NCBI GenBank assembly: GCA_013152105.1
Contig: JAADHA010000558.1
Span: 1-6,380 of the forward strand
Origin: Oligoflexia bacterium
GTDB lineage: Bacteria > Myxococcota_A > UBA796 > UBA2385
Direction of reading: 5' to 3'
Length of the DNA stretch: 6,380 nt
Both the position numbers and the translations under genes were made by a program. The notes beneath the pieces were generated by a model that saw only the letters and a list, made by a program, of their open reading frames with translations, had not been told where the DNA came from and did no database searches. Shown here in pieces: positions 5,703 through 6,380 of the stretch (its first letter is position 1; each line of letters opens with the position of its first letter).

Positions 5703-6353
5703 ATGGAGCGCTTGCAGGACCTGTTCATCGGCATCGCTGGGATGATCGGCGCGGGGAAGAGCACCCTGGCCACCGCCTTGGGCGAACACCTTGGCCTGCC
5801 GGTCTACTACGAGCCGGTGGCTGATAATGAGTACCTCGAGGATTTCTACCGGGACACCGCGCGATACAGCTTCGCGACCCAGATCTACCTGCTCAACCGG
5901 CGATTTCAGCAGCACCAGGAGATCATCTGGCGCGGTGGTGGTGGCGTGCAGGACCGCACGATCTACGAGGACGCGGTCTTCGCCAAGACCCTGGTCGAGA
6001 TCGGGCTGATGGACCAGCGCGACTACCGCACCTACCTCAACCTGTTTCGCCACATGTCGAACTTCATGTGCCGGCCCAACATCATCGTGTACCTGGACGT
6101 GAAGCCACAGCGCTCCTTCGAGCGCGTCCAGCAGCGCAGTCGCGACGTGGAGACCGGCGTGACCCTTGAGTACCTGACCGCCCTCTACGCCGAATACGAG
6201 TCCTTCATCAAGGACATCAGCCGCTCGGTGCCCGTGATTCGCGTGGACTGGGACCGCTTCCGCACCACGGAAGAGATGGTCAAGGTGATCCATGATGCCT
6301 ACTTCGAAGGGTCCTTTCTGCGCGAGGTGAGCTGGACCCCCAGTCGTGCTTGA
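5703..6353 (+). CDS. Deoxynucleoside kinase (dNK family, probably deoxyadenosine/deoxyguanosine kinase)
   Basis: This cytoplasmic salvage enzyme phosphorylates a deoxynucleoside to its 5'-monophosphate using a nucleoside triphosphate. At 216 residues it has the usual length of bacterial dNK-family proteins. Visible motifs are the P-loop GMIGAGKST 13-21 with K19, the catalytic-base glutamate E37 in YYEPV, the base-binding glutamine Q60 in 'FATQIYLLNRR', the DR(S/T) motif D84-R85-T86 in QDRTIYED, and the arginine-rich LID RSRDVE 145-150. The DR(T/S)IYED form resembles bacterial purine-deoxynucleoside kinases more than thymidine kinases, but base specificity cannot be settled by reading. The start has a strong GGAGGAG. 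In several bacterial groups dNK genes lie beside folK and panB/panC, and another start codon follows 19 bases after this stop, so it probably opens an operon unrelated to the methyltransferase. Confidence 0.92.
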   Translation: MERLQDLFIGIAGMIGAGKSTLATALGEHLGLPVYYEPVADNEYLEDFYRDTARYSFATQIYLLNRRFQQHQEIIWRGGGGVQDRTIYEDAVFAKTLVEIGLMDQRDYRTYLNLFRHMSNFMCRPNIIVYLDVKPQRSFERVQQRSRDVETGVTLEYLTALYAEYESFIKDISRSVPVIRVDWDRFRTTEEMVKVIHDAYFEGSFLREVSWTPSRA

Positions 6354-6372
6354 AGACCCAGGGAGAGCGCCC

Positions 6373-6380
6373 ATGCTGAC
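6373..6380 (+). CDS. Probable start of the next gene, cut by the window edge
   Basis: An ATG at 6373 follows AGGGAGAG (6360-6367) at a 5-base spacing and lies 19 bases after the stop of the deoxynucleoside kinase, as expected for a co-transcribed downstream gene. Only Met-Leu and part of a third codon are in the window, so the product cannot be identified. From known neighbourhoods of dNK genes, panB would be one guess. Confidence 0.35.

Noticed and set aside
5583..6374. A 263-codon minus-strand frame covering the deoxynucleoside kinase
   Set aside because: It is antisense to a gene with a complete motif set and a strong ribosome binding site. Its product shows no domain.

Overview
This is a gene-dense, GC-rich window (roughly two thirds G+C by eye) from a bacterium. 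A Hanks-type Ser/Thr kinase with an unusual C-terminal half, a SUMF1/FGE-fold protein and a free-standing GspE/PilB-type ATPase occur together in one small region. That mix is typical of Myxococcota and related former Deltaproteobacteria. The lineage is inferred from gene content only; no rRNA or other marker gene is present.

Layout from left to right: (1) the last 78 codons of a plus-strand gene whose tail resembles the C-terminus of large N6-adenine DNA methyltransferases; (2) a minus-strand Ser/Thr kinase of about 700 residues, convergent with it (21 bp between stops), with an N-terminal kinase domain, a polybasic linker, a short beta-alpha-beta-like segment, a two-helix membrane hairpin and a long coiled-coil tail; (3) an 80-bp divergent spacer holding a 7-codon mini-ORF behind a perfect Shine-Dalgarno sequence; (4) a plus-strand 394-residue secretion/pilus ATPase of the GspE/PilB family that lacks the usual N-terminal domain; (5) a convergent junction of only 16 bp, with both stop codons inside a small palindrome; (6) a minus-strand two-gene operon, a SUMF1/FGE-fold protein without the catalytic cysteines followed 9 bp later, in the same reading frame, by a D12-class (Dam-like) DNA adenine methyltransferase; (7) a 116-bp divergent spacer; (8) a plus-strand deoxynucleoside kinase, and the first codons of a probable next gene at the right edge.

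The genes fall into separate units rather than one operon. The kinase and ATPase diverge from a shared promoter region. The SUMF1 protein and the methyltransferase are very likely co-translated. The deoxynucleoside kinase probably belongs to a housekeeping salvage/cofactor operon running off the right edge. The two adenine methyltransferases (one partial) suggest an accessory or defence-related neighbourhood, but no restriction nuclease is visible here. No tRNA, rRNA, CRISPR array, insertion sequence or integrase was seen. No stretch longer than about 120 bases lacks a gene.
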